NCBI GenBank assembly: GCA_002737725.1
Contig: NSIP01000001.1
Location: 124,001 to 188,000, forward strand
DNA: 64,000 nucleotides
Origin: Rhodospirillaceae bacterium
GTDB lineage: Bacteria; Pseudomonadota; Alphaproteobacteria; Rhodospirillales; Rhodospirillaceae
Direction: 5' to 3'
Shown piece after piece: positions 34,669 to 44,065 of this stretch. Within the stretch, counting starts at the first letter, position 1, and each line of letters opens with the position of its first letter. Under the pieces are notes generated by a model. That model made no database searches, was not told the DNA's origin, and saw only the letters and a list, made by a program, of their open reading frames with translations. The position numbers and the translations under genes were made by a program.

Positions 34669-37272
34669 ATGGCGGCGGTGGAAGAGCGCTATAACGTTCG
34701 CGAGACCGAAGCGAAGTGGCGCAAGATTTGGCTTGATCGCGGCAGCTTCAAAGCAGAACGCAATTCCAAAAAACTAAAATACTTTGTGCTCGAGATGTTC
34801 CCTTATCCGTCGGGGCGCGTCCACATGGGCCATGTGCGCAACTACGCGCTGGGCGATGTGGTGGCGCGATTCAAAAAAGCGCAAGGCTTCAACATTTTAC
34901 ATCCCATGGGCTGGGATTCCTTTGGGTTGCCTGCCGAAAACGCAGCGCTCGAGCGCGGCATCCACCCCGGCAAATGGACGCGCGAAAATATTAAGGTGAT
35001 GCGCGACCAGTTGACGCCGCTGGGCCTGTCGCTCGATTGGGACCGTGAAATTTCCACCTGCGAGCCCGAGTACTATAAGCACGAACAAAAAATGTTTTTG
35101 GATTTCGTCAAGGCGGGTTTGGCTTACCGCAAAGAATCGTGGGTCAATTGGGACCCGGTCGAACACACGGTCTTGGCCAACGAGCAAGTGATTGACGGCA
35201 AGGGTTGGCGCTCGGGCGCCCCTGTCGAGCAGCGCAAACTTAATCAATGGTTTTTGAAAATCACCGCGTTCTCAGAAGACCTGTTGCAAGAGTTGAGCAA
35301 GCTTGATCGCTGGCCTGACAAAGTTCGTCTGATGCAGACCAATTGGATTGGGCGCTCAGAGGGTGCCAGGGTGTTCTGGCCCTTGATCAATGCGGACGGC
35401 AAAGATCGTGCTGAGTCATTGGAAGTTTTCACCACGCGGCCTGACACGTTATTCGGCGCATCTTTCTGTGCCATTTCGCCACAACACCCTTTGGCGGCAA
35501 AGCTCGCCGAAGCAAATCAGGCCTTGGCTGAGTTCATTGCCGAGTGTGGGCGGGCGGGCACCTCGACGACCACTATCGAAACGGCTGAGAAAAAAGGTTT
35601 TGATACGGGCTTGAAAGCCACGCATCCGTTTGCTGCTGGCGTGAGTGTTCCGTTGTATGTCGCCAACTTCGTGCTGATGGAATACGGCGCAGGCGCGATT
35701 TTCGGCTGCCCCGGTCATGATGCGCGAGACATGGAATTTGTGCGAAAGTACGCCTTAAATGTCAAATGTGTGGTGGCTCCAAAAGGTGAAGATGCCACAT
35801 CCTTTGCTGCAAAATTAGAAGCGGGCAGCGAGGCCTTCACCAATGACGGTGTGGCCATCAACTCAGGTTTTTTGAACGGCCTCAGCGTCAATGACGCCAA
35901 ATCTCGTGCTATCGCTGAGTTGGAAAAGTTATCGCTGGGAAAGGGCGCGGTTCAGTACCGCTTGCGTGACTGGGGGGTGTCGCGGCAACGCTATTGGGGC
36001 TGCCCCATCCCGATCATTCATTGCCAATCATGCGGTCCTGTCGCCGTGCCTGACAAAGACCTGCCAGTCCAATTGCCCGATGATGTGACCTTCGATAAGC
36101 CAGGTAACCCGCTTGATCGCCACGCCACATGGAAACATGTGAGCTGCCCCACATGCAACAAACCCGCGCTACGCGAGACCGACACTTTTGATACCTTTAT
36201 TGAGTCCTCGTGGTACTTCGCGCGCTTCTGCTCGCCACAATCCGCCGACAAGCCCTTTGACAAAGCCGAGGCCATGTCGTGGTTGCCGGTCGATCAATAC
36301 ATCGGCGGGGTTGAACACGCTGTTTTGCATTTGCTGTATTCGCGCTTTTTCACGCGCGCGATGCAGACGTGTGGTTATTTGGATTTGAAAGAACCCTTCG
36401 CGGGATTGTTTACGCAAGGCATGGTTTGTCACGAAACCTACCGCGCCGAAGATGGGGCCTGGGTTGAGCCTAGCGATGTGCGCCGTGAAGGCGAAGCGGC
36501 GTTTCGCGCCTCAACCGGTGCGCCCGTCACCGTGGGTCGCTCGGAGAAAATGTCGAAGTCCAAAAAGAACACCGTGGACCCGCAACACATCATCGACACG
36601 TTTGGCGCAGATGCGGCGCGGTTATTTATGCTCTCAGATTCGCCGCCCGAGCGAGATTTAGAATGGACCGATTCGGGCATTGAGGGCGCGTGGCGTTACA
36701 TCAATCGCCTGTGGCGCATCGCCACCACCGCGCGCGATATTGGGCCTGTCACCTTGCCGCATTACGAAACGCTGCCCGCAAATGCGCAAGCTGCTTTGCG
36801 CGCGTGCCACAAAACCATCCACGCCGTCACCGAGGATTTAGAGCACTTTCGCTTTAACTCAGGTGTGGCCCGTATTCGCGAGTTCTCCAACACGCTGGAA
36901 GACATTGACGTGAAAGAGGCCGGCGGTTCGGCAGTGTTCCTCTTTGGGGCCGAGGTGATAGCGAGGCTAATCGGGCCGCTTGTTCCGCACATCGCCGAAG
37001 AGGTGTGGGCAACGCTGGGGCACACAACACATCTCACCGAAACGCCGTGGCCCGTGGCCGATGTGAGTTTGCTGGAAGATGACACCATCACGGTCGGGGT
37101 GCAGGTGAACGGAAAATTGCGCGGCACCATCAATGTCAAAAAGACCGACGATCGGGCGGCGTACGAGGCGCTGGCGCTGGCGCTACCGACGGTGAAAACT
37201 CAACTGGGCGAAAAACCCCTGCGCAAGGTGATCGTGGTGCGCGGCAAGATCGTCAATATTGTCACTGCATAA
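34669..37272 (+). CDS. leuS: Leucyl-tRNA synthetase
   Basis: An 867-residue class I aminoacyl-tRNA synthetase. HMGH (residues 52-55, in [15 protein letters not shown]) is the HIGH motif and EKMSKSKKN (near 626) the KMSKS loop. The CP1 editing domain lies in between, with the zinc-binding cysteines in [14 protein letters not shown] and CPTCNK. Length is normal. The gene ends one base before a convergent VOC gene that interrupts the usual leuS-lptE-holA series. Confidence 0.98.
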   Translation: MAAVEERYNVRETEAKWRKIWLDRGSFKAERNSKKLKYFVLEMFPYPSGRVHMGHVRNYALGDVVARFKKAQGFNILHPMGWDSFGLPAENAALERGIHPGKWTRENIKVMRDQLTPLGLSLDWDREISTCEPEYYKHEQKMFLDFVKAGLAYRKESWVNWDPVEHTVLANEQVIDGKGWRSGAPVEQRKLNQWFLKITAFSEDLLQELSKLDRWPDKVRLMQTNWIGRSEGARVFWPLINADGKDRAESLEVFTTRPDTLFGASFCAISPQHPLAAKLAEANQALAEFIAECGRAGTSTTTIETAEKKGFDTGLKATHPFAAGVSVPLYVANFVLMEYGAGAIFGCPGHDARDMEFVRKYALNVKCVVAPKGEDATSFAAKLEAGSEAFTNDGVAINSGFLNGLSVNDAKSRAIAELEKLSLGKGAVQYRLRDWGVSRQRYWGCPIPIIHCQSCGPVAVPDKDLPVQLPDDVTFDKPGNPLDRHATWKHVSCPTCNKPALRETDTFDTFIESSWYFARFCSPQSADKPFDKAEAMSWLPVDQYIGGVEHAVLHLLYSRFFTRAMQTCGYLDLKEPFAGLFTQGMVCHETYRAEDGAWVEPSDVRREGEAAFRASTGAPVTVGRSEKMSKSKKNTVDPQHIIDTFGADAARLFMLSDSPPERDLEWTDSGIEGAWRYINRLWRIATTARDIGPVTLPHYETLPANAQAALRACHKTIHAVTEDLEHFRFNSGVARIREFSNTLEDIDVKEAGGSAVFLFGAEVIARLIGPLVPHIAEEVWATLGHTTHLTETPWPVADVSLLEDDTITVGVQVNGKLRGTINVKKTDDRAAYEALALALPTVKTQLGEKPLRKVIVVRGKIVNIVTA

Positions 37273-38319
37273 TTACTTCACGGGCTCAAACACCTCGATC
37301 ATAAAGCCGTTGGGCGCATGAAGCGTCATGGTGCGGCGCGCACCAAGATCAGCGGCATCGATGCGACCATGTGATTGAACCCTCAATCCAGCCGCTTTTG
37401 CACGCTCGGCGATTTTATCAATGCTGGGGGACTGAAAGCTCCACATCGCCATGCCGCGATTGGGCATCGTGGGCTGAACACCTGTTCCGGCAATCGTGTC
37501 CTTGGCCTCATAGGACGCCAGCGCTAAGTGGCCATTTTTAGCCCCCTTGGCGTAGATGGTCGCAAAGCGGAACGGCACCTCGTAGGCACGCCAAATCCGA
37601 TCAGTGCGAACTTCATAGTCCATCACCTCGACAAAAAACTTTGCCATGGCATCGATATCGGCAACCACTTGCGTGCCATAGGCTGGGCCACCCCGCCCGG
37701 TTTTGAGATCGAGGTCACCCACCTGGGCCATGCCGTCGCGCCGTGAAATGGCGATATTTCGCAAAAACTCTGGCCCATCAAACGTCGCTTCAAGCACGTC
37801 GTACCCAGACCCGTCGCCACGTTTGAGAGGAAAGCGTTCGATCTCGGGCGTCGCGCGCTTGAAGCCCAGCGCAGAGATGTGTTTGTCCCAGGCCTGAACA
37901 TCTTCGGTGGGAAAGCCCATGCCATAGGGGCCAAGTTCTTGGCGGCTCCAGCTTTTACGAATGGCCGGCGTTGGTTTTCCCGTCACCACAACCCGAATTT
38001 GAGTGGCCAGCGGCACCGTCGGACGATGCAGCATATGCATGGACCATGGAAGGTCAGCGGGTATTTCCCACGCCGCACTCAGTTTTTTTTGGTCCGCCGG
38101 GCTCATCTGGATCGGAGCTGACAGTTCCATACCCATGCCATCTCGATACATCTTCGCCACGGCAGGCAAATCGGGAGTAACAATTGTCACCGTATGAAGC
38201 GGCCCGGTCAGGCCGCTTGCCGTTGGGTCTTTGGGCATGATGTGATCAGGAGTGGTCTGTGCCAAAGCAAAACTGGCCACCATAAACACCCCAACCAACA
38301 AACCAATCCGACGCTTCAT
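37273..38319 (-). CDS. Secreted VOC-superfamily protein
   Basis: A 348-residue protein with a signal peptide (MKRRIGLLVGVFMVASFALA, then QTTPD) and two VOC modules (PLHTVTIVTPDLPAVAKMYRD to about residue 180; YGTQVVADIDAMAKFFVEVM to the end, with MTLHAPNGFMIEVFE). ATG 38319 has GGGGA upstream. The layout parallels the Tat-exported VOC gene at 14622, so they may be distant paralogues. Enzymatic role unknown. It is inserted, in opposite orientation, between leuS and lptE. Confidence 0.75.
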   Translation of the reverse strand: MKRRIGLLVGVFMVASFALAQTTPDHIMPKDPTASGLTGPLHTVTIVTPDLPAVAKMYRDGMGMELSAPIQMSPADQKKLSAAWEIPADLPWSMHMLHRPTVPLATQIRVVVTGKPTPAIRKSWSRQELGPYGMGFPTEDVQAWDKHISALGFKRATPEIERFPLKRGDGSGYDVLEATFDGPEFLRNIAISRRDGMAQVGDLDLKTGRGGPAYGTQVVADIDAMAKFFVEVMDYEVRTDRIWRAYEVPFRFATIYAKGAKNGHLALASYEAKDTIAGTGVQPTMPNRGMAMWSFQSPSIDKIAERAKAAGLRVQSHGRIDAADLGARRTMTLHAPNGFMIEVFEPVK

Positions 38320-38399
38320 TGAAACATCCCCTGTCAACAATGCGGCAAGCATATCATAGCGCCCGCTTGACAGTCTAATTGGATATGCAATGCAGGGGG

Positions 38400-38960
38400 A
38401 TGAGATGGGCTTCACATTTTTTGGTTTCCCGTCGGCGCGCCCTGCGTGATGCTGGCGTGGCGACGGCTGCCGGTTTGCTGTTGGCCTCGTGCGGGTTTCG
38501 GCCCCTGTATGGGTCGTCGGGCGTGGCGGCCAGCCCTGAGGTTTTGAGCGCCTTGGCGCAAATCCGTATTCGCCCGATCGCCGATCGCAGTGGTCAGCGT
38601 TTAAGGCAAATCCTCAACGAGAAGATATATAGCAATGGGCCGGCCAAGGGCGGTGTCTTTGACCTTGATATTGTGCTGAGCAAACAAATCGTCGAGTTGG
38701 GCGTGCGGCCTGATTCAACCACCTCGCGTGCCAACCTCATCATGACGGCGTCGTTTATATTGTACGAGTCTGGCGCGCGCGCCCTTGTCGACATTGCCCA
38801 AGGTATTGTGAGCTACAACATTCTGGATGATCAGTTTGCCACCGTGACATCGCAATCCGACGCCGAAGATCGTGCACTTGGCATTTTAGGCGAGGAAATT
38901 AAAACGCGTCTTGCGGTTTATTTCGACCGCAGGCTGCGGCCGCGCACCGCAAAACGCTAA
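38400..38960 (+). CDS. lptE: LPS-assembly lipoprotein LptE
   Basis: LptE plugs the LptD barrel that places lipopolysaccharide in the outer leaflet. The 187-residue lipoprotein has a Arg-rich start (VSRRRALRDAG), hydrophobic segment and lipobox LLLASC, then GFRPLYG, the hallmark of the family, and strands such as IRIRPIADRSGQRLRQILNE. The precise start is unsure: ATG 38385 and TTG 38379 are alternatives. holA follows 4 nt later, as in most proteobacteria. Confidence 0.9.
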   Translation: MRWASHFLVSRRRALRDAGVATAAGLLLASCGFRPLYGSSGVAASPEVLSALAQIRIRPIADRSGQRLRQILNEKIYSNGPAKGGVFDLDIVLSKQIVELGVRPDSTTSRANLIMTASFILYESGARALVDIAQGIVSYNILDDQFATVTSQSDAEDRALGILGEEIKTRLAVYFDRRLRPRTAKR

Positions 38961-38964
38961 CCTC

Positions 38965-40014
38965 ATGAAGATCACGGCCAACCGCGCCGATGGGTTTCTC
39001 GCCAGGCCGGGCGATGTGAAAGCTGTTTTATTGTTTGGCCCCGACGGCGGTTTGGTGCGCGAACGTATGAACGCGTTGACGAAACTGATTGCGCAAAGCC
39101 TGGACGATCCTTTTCGGGTGGCTGAGTTTTCAGCCTCTGTTTTGCGTGACGACCCAGGGCGATTGAGCGACGAGGCTGCCTCCATGAGTTTTGGCGGTGG
39201 GCGACGTGTGGTGCGCTGGCGCGATGCTGACGCCGATGCCCGTCTTGAAACTACTGTTGCCAATGCGTTCGAGGCCTTCTTTGAAAACCCCCTGGGTGAT
39301 TCGTTTCTGATCGTCACGGCGGGTGATGTTGGCGCGCGCGCCAAGTTGGTGAGGGTGTTTGAGGCGTCAGACCGCGCCGCAGCCATTGCCTGCTATGCCG
39401 ATGATCCACGAACATTGGAAGGTGTGATTCGCGACTCACTCAAATCTCATGGCCTTACGGCCACGCCCGATGCCCTGGCGTGGTTGGCCGAGCGCTTAGG
39501 CGGAGACCGCGAGGTCAGCCGCCGCGAGTTAGAAAAACTGGCCATGTATAAGGGCGGAAAAGGAGCGGTCGACGAAAACGATGCGCGCGCGTGCATTGGT
39601 GACACCTCGGCCTTTGAAATGGACGACCTGATATATGCTGTAGGTGACGGCGATCATGGGTCTGTTCAGCGGGTGTATGGACGCCTGATGGGCGAGGGGA
39701 CTTCGCCGATCACAATACTCAATGCGACCGCGCGGCATTTTTTGCGGCTTCATGAAACCCGGGGCCGCATGAACGATGGAAAAAGCCTCGAACAAGCCCT
39801 GATGGCGCTGCGCCCCCCGCTGTTTTTTAAAGTGAGGGGCCGCTTTCAACACCAAGCCGCAAGCTGGTCGGAATCCCTGATCGTACGCGCGCTCGATCTG
39901 CTCAACGACGCCGAGCTACAAGCCAAGTCTACTGATCTGCCCGCAGAAGCGATTACTGAGCGTGCACTGATGCAGATCGCACAAGCCGGAGCGAGTGCGC
40001 GCCGATCACGATGA
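38965..40014 (+). CDS. holA: DNA polymerase III subunit delta
   Basis: The delta subunit opens the beta clamp within the clamp loader. The 349-residue protein has the AAA+-like fold without a Walker A: VKAVLLFGPDGGLVRERM, FGGGRRVVRW, FLIVTAGDVGARAKLVRVFE, ACYADDPRTLEGVI, then the collar domain (DDLIYAVGDGDHGSVQRVYG). It lies directly downstream of lptE. Length fits the family. Confidence 0.95.
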   Translation: MKITANRADGFLARPGDVKAVLLFGPDGGLVRERMNALTKLIAQSLDDPFRVAEFSASVLRDDPGRLSDEAASMSFGGGRRVVRWRDADADARLETTVANAFEAFFENPLGDSFLIVTAGDVGARAKLVRVFEASDRAAAIACYADDPRTLEGVIRDSLKSHGLTATPDALAWLAERLGGDREVSRRELEKLAMYKGGKGAVDENDARACIGDTSAFEMDDLIYAVGDGDHGSVQRVYGRLMGEGTSPITILNATARHFLRLHETRGRMNDGKSLEQALMALRPPLFFKVRGRFQHQAASWSESLIVRALDLLNDAELQAKSTDLPAEAITERALMQIAQAGASARRSR

Positions 40015-40089
40015 CAACAAAAGCGAAACGTACCAACACGCCCGGTCGCGATGATGTTTTAAAACGTCTTCGGGCGCTGTGTTTGAAGC

Positions 40090-40631
40090 TTCCCGAGGCA
40101 GCCGCGCCATCACGCAAGATCAACACAAGTGAATAGACGTAGGCCGCAGATGTTCCCAAGGCCACCAGCACGTCCATGTTGGCGGCGCGTGCGCGAAGTG
40201 CGCGAAAGCTGCCCACATAAAACCACGCGCCCAAAATAAATTGCACAGGTGTGGCCAGCAAAAGCTCGGTCCAGATCGAGAGGTGAAACGAGGTGTCAAA
40301 TGTATGCGCAATCATTTGCACCACCAGCGGCAACGTCAGGGCGGCCGTGGTCTTCGATCAATGGTTTTTCGGCATCAATGGGCGCGGCTTCGTAGCCAAT
40401 CTCACGCACGGCTGCGACAACGGCGTCGATGTTGGTTCGCGACGGGTCTATGACGACATCCGCCCGCTCGAGCACGAGATTGACGGTCGCGGCAAGAACA
40501 CCATCACGCGCGCCGAGGCCCTTCTCGATTCGCGACGCACAGGCCGCGCAGGTCATGACCCTGACGGACAAAGTCAGAGCCCGAGCTGGCATGGGTGTTA
40601 AGGCGGGCGCTTGGGCGAGAGGTTGGGTCAT
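40090..40631 (-). pseudogene. copA: Copper-type P-type ATPase (CopA), N-terminal remnant
   Basis: The first frame encodes a heavy-metal-binding domain with the CxxC site (VMTCAACASRIEKGLG) to about 40343. A second frame then gives LPLVVQMIAHTF, LLLATPVQFILGAWFYVGSFRALR and ANMDVLVALGTSAAYVYSL, the early transmembrane region of CopA. About 60-100 residues between them are missing and everything after the second helix pair, including the DKTGT phosphorylation site, is absent. This is a deleted, frameshifted remnant between holA and the phosphatase pseudogene. Confidence 0.8.
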
Positions 40632-40736
40632 GGATTCGACGGCTCATATATAAGAGCTATTGATACACCGTCCGTGGGCTGGAAGGTCAGACGTTGGTTT
40701 ATCGACTATTATATTTTGTGTAATTAATTCAACGTA

Positions 40737-41346
40737 TTATAAGAATTTTTCGCCTGACGAAGTCGTTCCAAAATCTTCGGTTTCTGGCGAAAATACACGC
40801 TTGATATCCCACGGGGCGTCGCTGTTTTTGCGTGGGGGCGAGAGGGCCAATAACTCGCAATTGCCGGTTTTGACGTTCGCATTGGCCAAAGCCCAGCGGC
40901 GCACAGCGTAAAACACCCCCCGTGAGAGACGATCAGCACGGGCCCTGGATGTTGCAGACATTCATTGATGGCCTGGAGCGAGCGCTCGACAAATGCCTCG
41001 TAATCTTCGCCGTTGGGAATTTCGCCACCCTTTAGCCATTCATCGCGCCAAGGACCGCTGGGGTGGCCTTCATAAGACCCGAAGTTGGCCTCCATTAATC
41101 CCGCGACGGTGACAATCGAAGGCGCCGATGATTTTGCAGAAATCAGCTCGGCGGTTTGGCAGCCCGGCGCAGCGGGCTGGTGCAAATGGTGACGATCTTG
41201 CGTGTGGAAACAATTTCGGCGGCCGCTTCGGCTTGAAAAATTCCCGTCGCGTTCAGCGGCGTATCGGTTTGCCCCTGCATCAGTTTCAATTTATTCCAGT
41301 CAGTCTCGCCGTGGCGGATAAAATAAAACGGTGCGGGCGTGAGCAT
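40737..41346 (-). pseudogene. Histidine phosphatase-family gene with two frameshifts
   Basis: Three frames in series make up a phosphoglycerate-mutase-like enzyme. Frame one: FYFIRHGETDWN with the phospho-accepting His, and TSPLRRA. Frame two (from about 41150): TAELISAKSS, GLMEANFGSYEGHPSG, PGPVLIVSHGG with the second His. Frame three (from about 40925): GVFYAVRRWALANANVKTGNCELLAL to TAA at 40737. Joined, they give about 200 residues of normal architecture. The gene starts 22 nt after parB ends, same direction, so indels here do not affect parB unless they altered its tail. Confidence 0.8.
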
Positions 41347-41367
41347 CGATGGTGCCGCCTCGAGGAC

Positions 41368-42594
41368 CTAACGATGCGTTGCGGCTATCGAGCCGACATC
41401 ATGGGCGGCGGAGTCTTCGTGTAGATTTGGGTGTGTGCTAGATATGTTTTTGTCTTCGCCGAAATGTCCGTCAACTTTGTGTGAATTTTCCAGCGCCTTG
41501 CTGAGGCCAAAATTTGTTTCGCTGTTGGCATTGGGCGTTTGCGGTTGGCGCGTCAGCGATCCGCTCGAGCCAATACCCGATGCGCCGGAGTCTTGATAAA
41601 CATCGAGACGATCGTCGTGGGCTAAATGTTCTTCGCTCTCGAGCAGATCGTCGCTCGCCAACAGCCCTTCGATATAGACGGTGTCAATGTCTCGTCCATC
41701 ATCTGACTTCGGTCGCTTCCCGCCCGCCGACAATCGCTTCACAATATCATCAAGTTGTTCAAGGCTGGAGTACGCAATCACAACCTTGCCGCCCTTGCCG
41801 TTAAACGTGATGTCGACATGATAGCCCGTTGCGTCTTCCAGCGTATGTTCAAGCGCGCGCGTATCTGCATCTTTGTCGGTGCGCAGGGGAAGGCGTTTTG
41901 TTTTGCCATAGTTTTTAGCAAGCCGCTCAGATTGGCGTGCACTTAATCCGCGGCGCGAAATTGTCAGTGCTAACGCCTCGGCATTTTTTAAACCAATCAG
42001 AGGGCGCGCTTGACCAACGTTGATTTTGCCATCGTCAATGAGGCGCTGAACGCCTTCGGGCAATTGCAACAAGCGCAGCATGTTAGCGACATGGCCACGG
42101 CTTTTTCCAACGATCTCGGAGATTTCTTCTTGAGTGTGAGAGAAGTCGTCGATCAGGCGCTGATACCCGCGACCCTCTTCCACCGCAGATAAATCTTGTC
42201 GCTGGAGATTTTCGATCAGCGCGACTTCAAGAACTTCACCGTCAGAGAGATCGCGCACCAACACCGGCACGTCGTGAAGTTGTGCTCGTTGTGCTGCGCG
42301 CCAGCGGCGCTCGCCCGCAATAATTTCAAAATGACCCGCATGATTGGGATCGGGTCTCACCAAGATGGGCTGAAGAATGCCTTTTTCTTTGATCGAGTTG
42401 GCAAGCTCGCTCAGCGCGGTTTCATCGAAATGTCTTCGCGGCTGCAACGGTGATGGTGCCAGCATTCCGACGGGCAGCGTCGTTGGTATTTTCGGCGCCG
42501 CATCGGTTGCACCATCGGCGGGTTCGTCTTGTTCGCCAAACAGCGCGTTCAGTCCGCGCCCGAGTGTCTTTCGTTTGATCATCTCTGCGCTCAT
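41368..42594 (-). CDS. parB: Chromosome-partitioning protein ParB with long tail
   Basis: ParB is a CTP-dependent DNA clamp that loads at parS. Residues 1-289 are typical: KTLGRGLNALFG, the CTPase motif GERRWRAA (94-101), the ALIENLQRQDL motif, the HTH around EEISEIVGKSRGHVANMLR and the C-terminal dimer strand GKGGKVVIAY. Residues 290-408 are extra, rich in Asp, Glu, Ser, Asn and His, and look disordered; usual length is about 290. It overlaps parA by one base. Two parS sites lie 1.4 kb upstream. Confidence 0.96.
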   Translation of the reverse strand: MSAEMIKRKTLGRGLNALFGEQDEPADGATDAAPKIPTTLPVGMLAPSPLQPRRHFDETALSELANSIKEKGILQPILVRPDPNHAGHFEIIAGERRWRAAQRAQLHDVPVLVRDLSDGEVLEVALIENLQRQDLSAVEEGRGYQRLIDDFSHTQEEISEIVGKSRGHVANMLRLLQLPEGVQRLIDDGKINVGQARPLIGLKNAEALALTISRRGLSARQSERLAKNYGKTKRLPLRTDKDADTRALEHTLEDATGYHVDITFNGKGGKVVIAYSSLEQLDDIVKRLSAGGKRPKSDDGRDIDTVYIEGLLASDDLLESEEHLAHDDRLDVYQDSGASGIGSSGSLTRQPQTPNANSETNFGLSKALENSHKVDGHFGEDKNISSTHPNLHEDSAAHDVGSIAATHR

Positions 42595-43424
42595 TACGCC
42601 AAGCCCCGCTCGCGTTTGAGAACCTCGCCGGCCAAATTGAGATAGGCCTGGGCGCCCTTGGAGGCGAAATCATAAAGCAAAATCGGCTTGCCGTGCGAGG
42701 GGGCTTCTGAAATGCGAACATTGCGTGGAATTACAGTGTTGTAGACCTTATCACCGTAGTAACTGCGCACATCGCTCTCGATCATTTCAGACAAATTGTT
42801 GCGCTTGTCGACCATCGTCAGCACGATGCCTTGGATTTCGAGTGTTGGGTTGTAGCCCTTGCGGACGCGCTCAATCGTGCGTGCCAGGTGGCTGATTCCT
42901 TCCAGCGCCAAAAACTCGGCTTGAAGCGGAACCAGCACGGCATCGGCAGCAACGAGTGCGTTCAAGGTCAACAGGCCCAAGGATGGTGGGCAATCAATCA
43001 AAATAAAATCGTATTCGCAGGCTTGTTCTGCCAGCGCCATTTTCAGGCGCGCGTGACGATGCTCGACATCAACCAGCTCAAGTTCCGCGGCGGCAAGATC
43101 GACACCTGATGGAATCACAAAAAGATTTGGCACCGATGTTGCGACGATGGCCTCGCTGACCTTTGCTTCACCAACAAGCAAGTGATATGTGTTGATGGTA
43201 CGATGCTTGTGATCAATGCCAAGGCTGGTTGATGCGTTGCCCTGCGGATCGAGATCGATCACCAAAACTTTTTTGTTCACCGCGGCCATGGCGGTTGCCA
43301 GATTAACTGCGGTGGTGGTTTTTCCAACGCCGCCTTTTTGGTTTGAGATGGCCAGGGTGCGCGGCCGAGATCCAACCACAATCTGTTGGGCTTGAGGGGA
43401 CTCGTACTCAGACAGAATTGACAT
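42594..43424 (-). CDS. parA: Chromosome-partitioning ATPase ParA
   Basis: ParA uses ATP-dependent nucleoid binding to move ParB-parS complexes. The 276-residue deviant-Walker ATPase has AISNQKGGVGKTTTAVNLA (Walker A with signature Lys), VLVIDLDPQGNAS and DFILIDCPPSLG. ATG 43424 overlaps the rsmG stop by 17 nt and its stop overlaps parB by one base, so rsmG-parA-parB are translated as one series. Confidence 0.97.
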   Translation of the reverse strand: MSILSEYESPQAQQIVVGSRPRTLAISNQKGGVGKTTTAVNLATAMAAVNKKVLVIDLDPQGNASTSLGIDHKHRTINTYHLLVGEAKVSEAIVATSVPNLFVIPSGVDLAAAELELVDVEHRHARLKMALAEQACEYDFILIDCPPSLGLLTLNALVAADAVLVPLQAEFLALEGISHLARTIERVRKGYNPTLEIQGIVLTMVDKRNNLSEMIESDVRSYYGDKVYNTVIPRNVRISEAPSHGKPILLYDFASKGAQAYLNLAGEVLKRERGLA

Positions 43425-44064
43425 TACTGACCTCATGCACGCGCACCACTGAACCAGTTGGATCGGATCGGCTAGGCAGACAATACACCCGCATTGTCCA
43501 CCCTTTGTGTGCGTGCGTCAATTCAGCATCTATATGTTGACCCTTTAGGAATAGGCACTGTGTTTTTGGGCCGATAAAGGGTTTGGCCAAGCTCAAAAGG
43601 TCTGCCAGGGGCGCAAGGGCTCTCGCGGTAATAACATCGGTCACCATGGGGGTGATAGATTCTATCCTCTGGTTCAGGACTTGGACTTCGGTTTGGGTGA
43701 TCCGCGCCGCCTCCCGCAGGAAGGCGCATTTACGGGCATCAGACTCCATAAGCCGCACGCCCTTCACGCCCATGATAGCGAGCACCAGGCCCGGGAACCC
43801 AGCCCCAGAACCAAAGTCGAGCAGGCTGGAACAATCCCGGGGAATAAGGGGATAAAGTTGGGCAGAGTCGAGGATGTGCCGCCGCCAGACCTCTGGCTCG
43901 GTCGATTTGGAGACTAAATTGATCCGCTTATTCCAGGTGAGGAGAAGGTCAACGTAGGTCTTCATACGTGAAAATGTTTCACGTGAAACATTTTCACCCT
44001 GAAAAAACTGCTCGGGGCCGTATGGTGTTTGTTTCGACTCAATATGTTGTTTCACGTGAAACAA
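43408..44064 (-). CDS. rsmG: 16S rRNA G527 N7-methyltransferase
   Basis: RsmG (GidB) methylates G527 of 16S rRNA. Family motifs: ENVSRETFSRMKTYVDLLL, WNKRINLVS, RHILDSAQLYPLI, the SAM-binding DFGSGAGFPGLVLAI and ITARALAPLADLL. The start is uncertain: TTG 44064 or GTG 44055 keep the conserved NVSRET, whereas ATG 43965 would lose it. Notably NVSRET is encoded by parS DNA, and another parS covers the proposed start region. It begins within a few bases of the mnmG stop. Confidence 0.93.
   Translation of the reverse strand: MFHVKQHIESKQTPYGPEQFFQGENVSRETFSRMKTYVDLLLTWNKRINLVSKSTEPEVWRRHILDSAQLYPLIPRDCSSLLDFGSGAGFPGLVLAIMGVKGVRLMESDARKCAFLREAARITQTEVQVLNQRIESITPMVTDVITARALAPLADLLSLAKPFIGPKTQCLFLKGQHIDAELTHAHKGWTMRVYCLPSRSDPTGSVVRVHEVSNVNSV
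43975..43990. promoter_or_regulatory. parS centromere site 1
   Basis: TGTTTCACGTGAAACA is the exact parS consensus palindrome, here flanked by AAAA/TTTT to extend symmetry to 24 bp or more. It lies inside rsmG, where it encodes the conserved NVSRET residues. Confidence 0.97.
44048..44063. promoter_or_regulatory. parS centromere site 2
   Basis: A second perfect TGTTTCACGTGAAACA, 73 bp centre-to-centre from site 1, at the mnmG-rsmG junction. Both sites are about 7 kb from the candidate origin, the usual distance for alphaproteobacterial segregation sites. Confidence 0.97.
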
Positions 44065-44065
44065 T

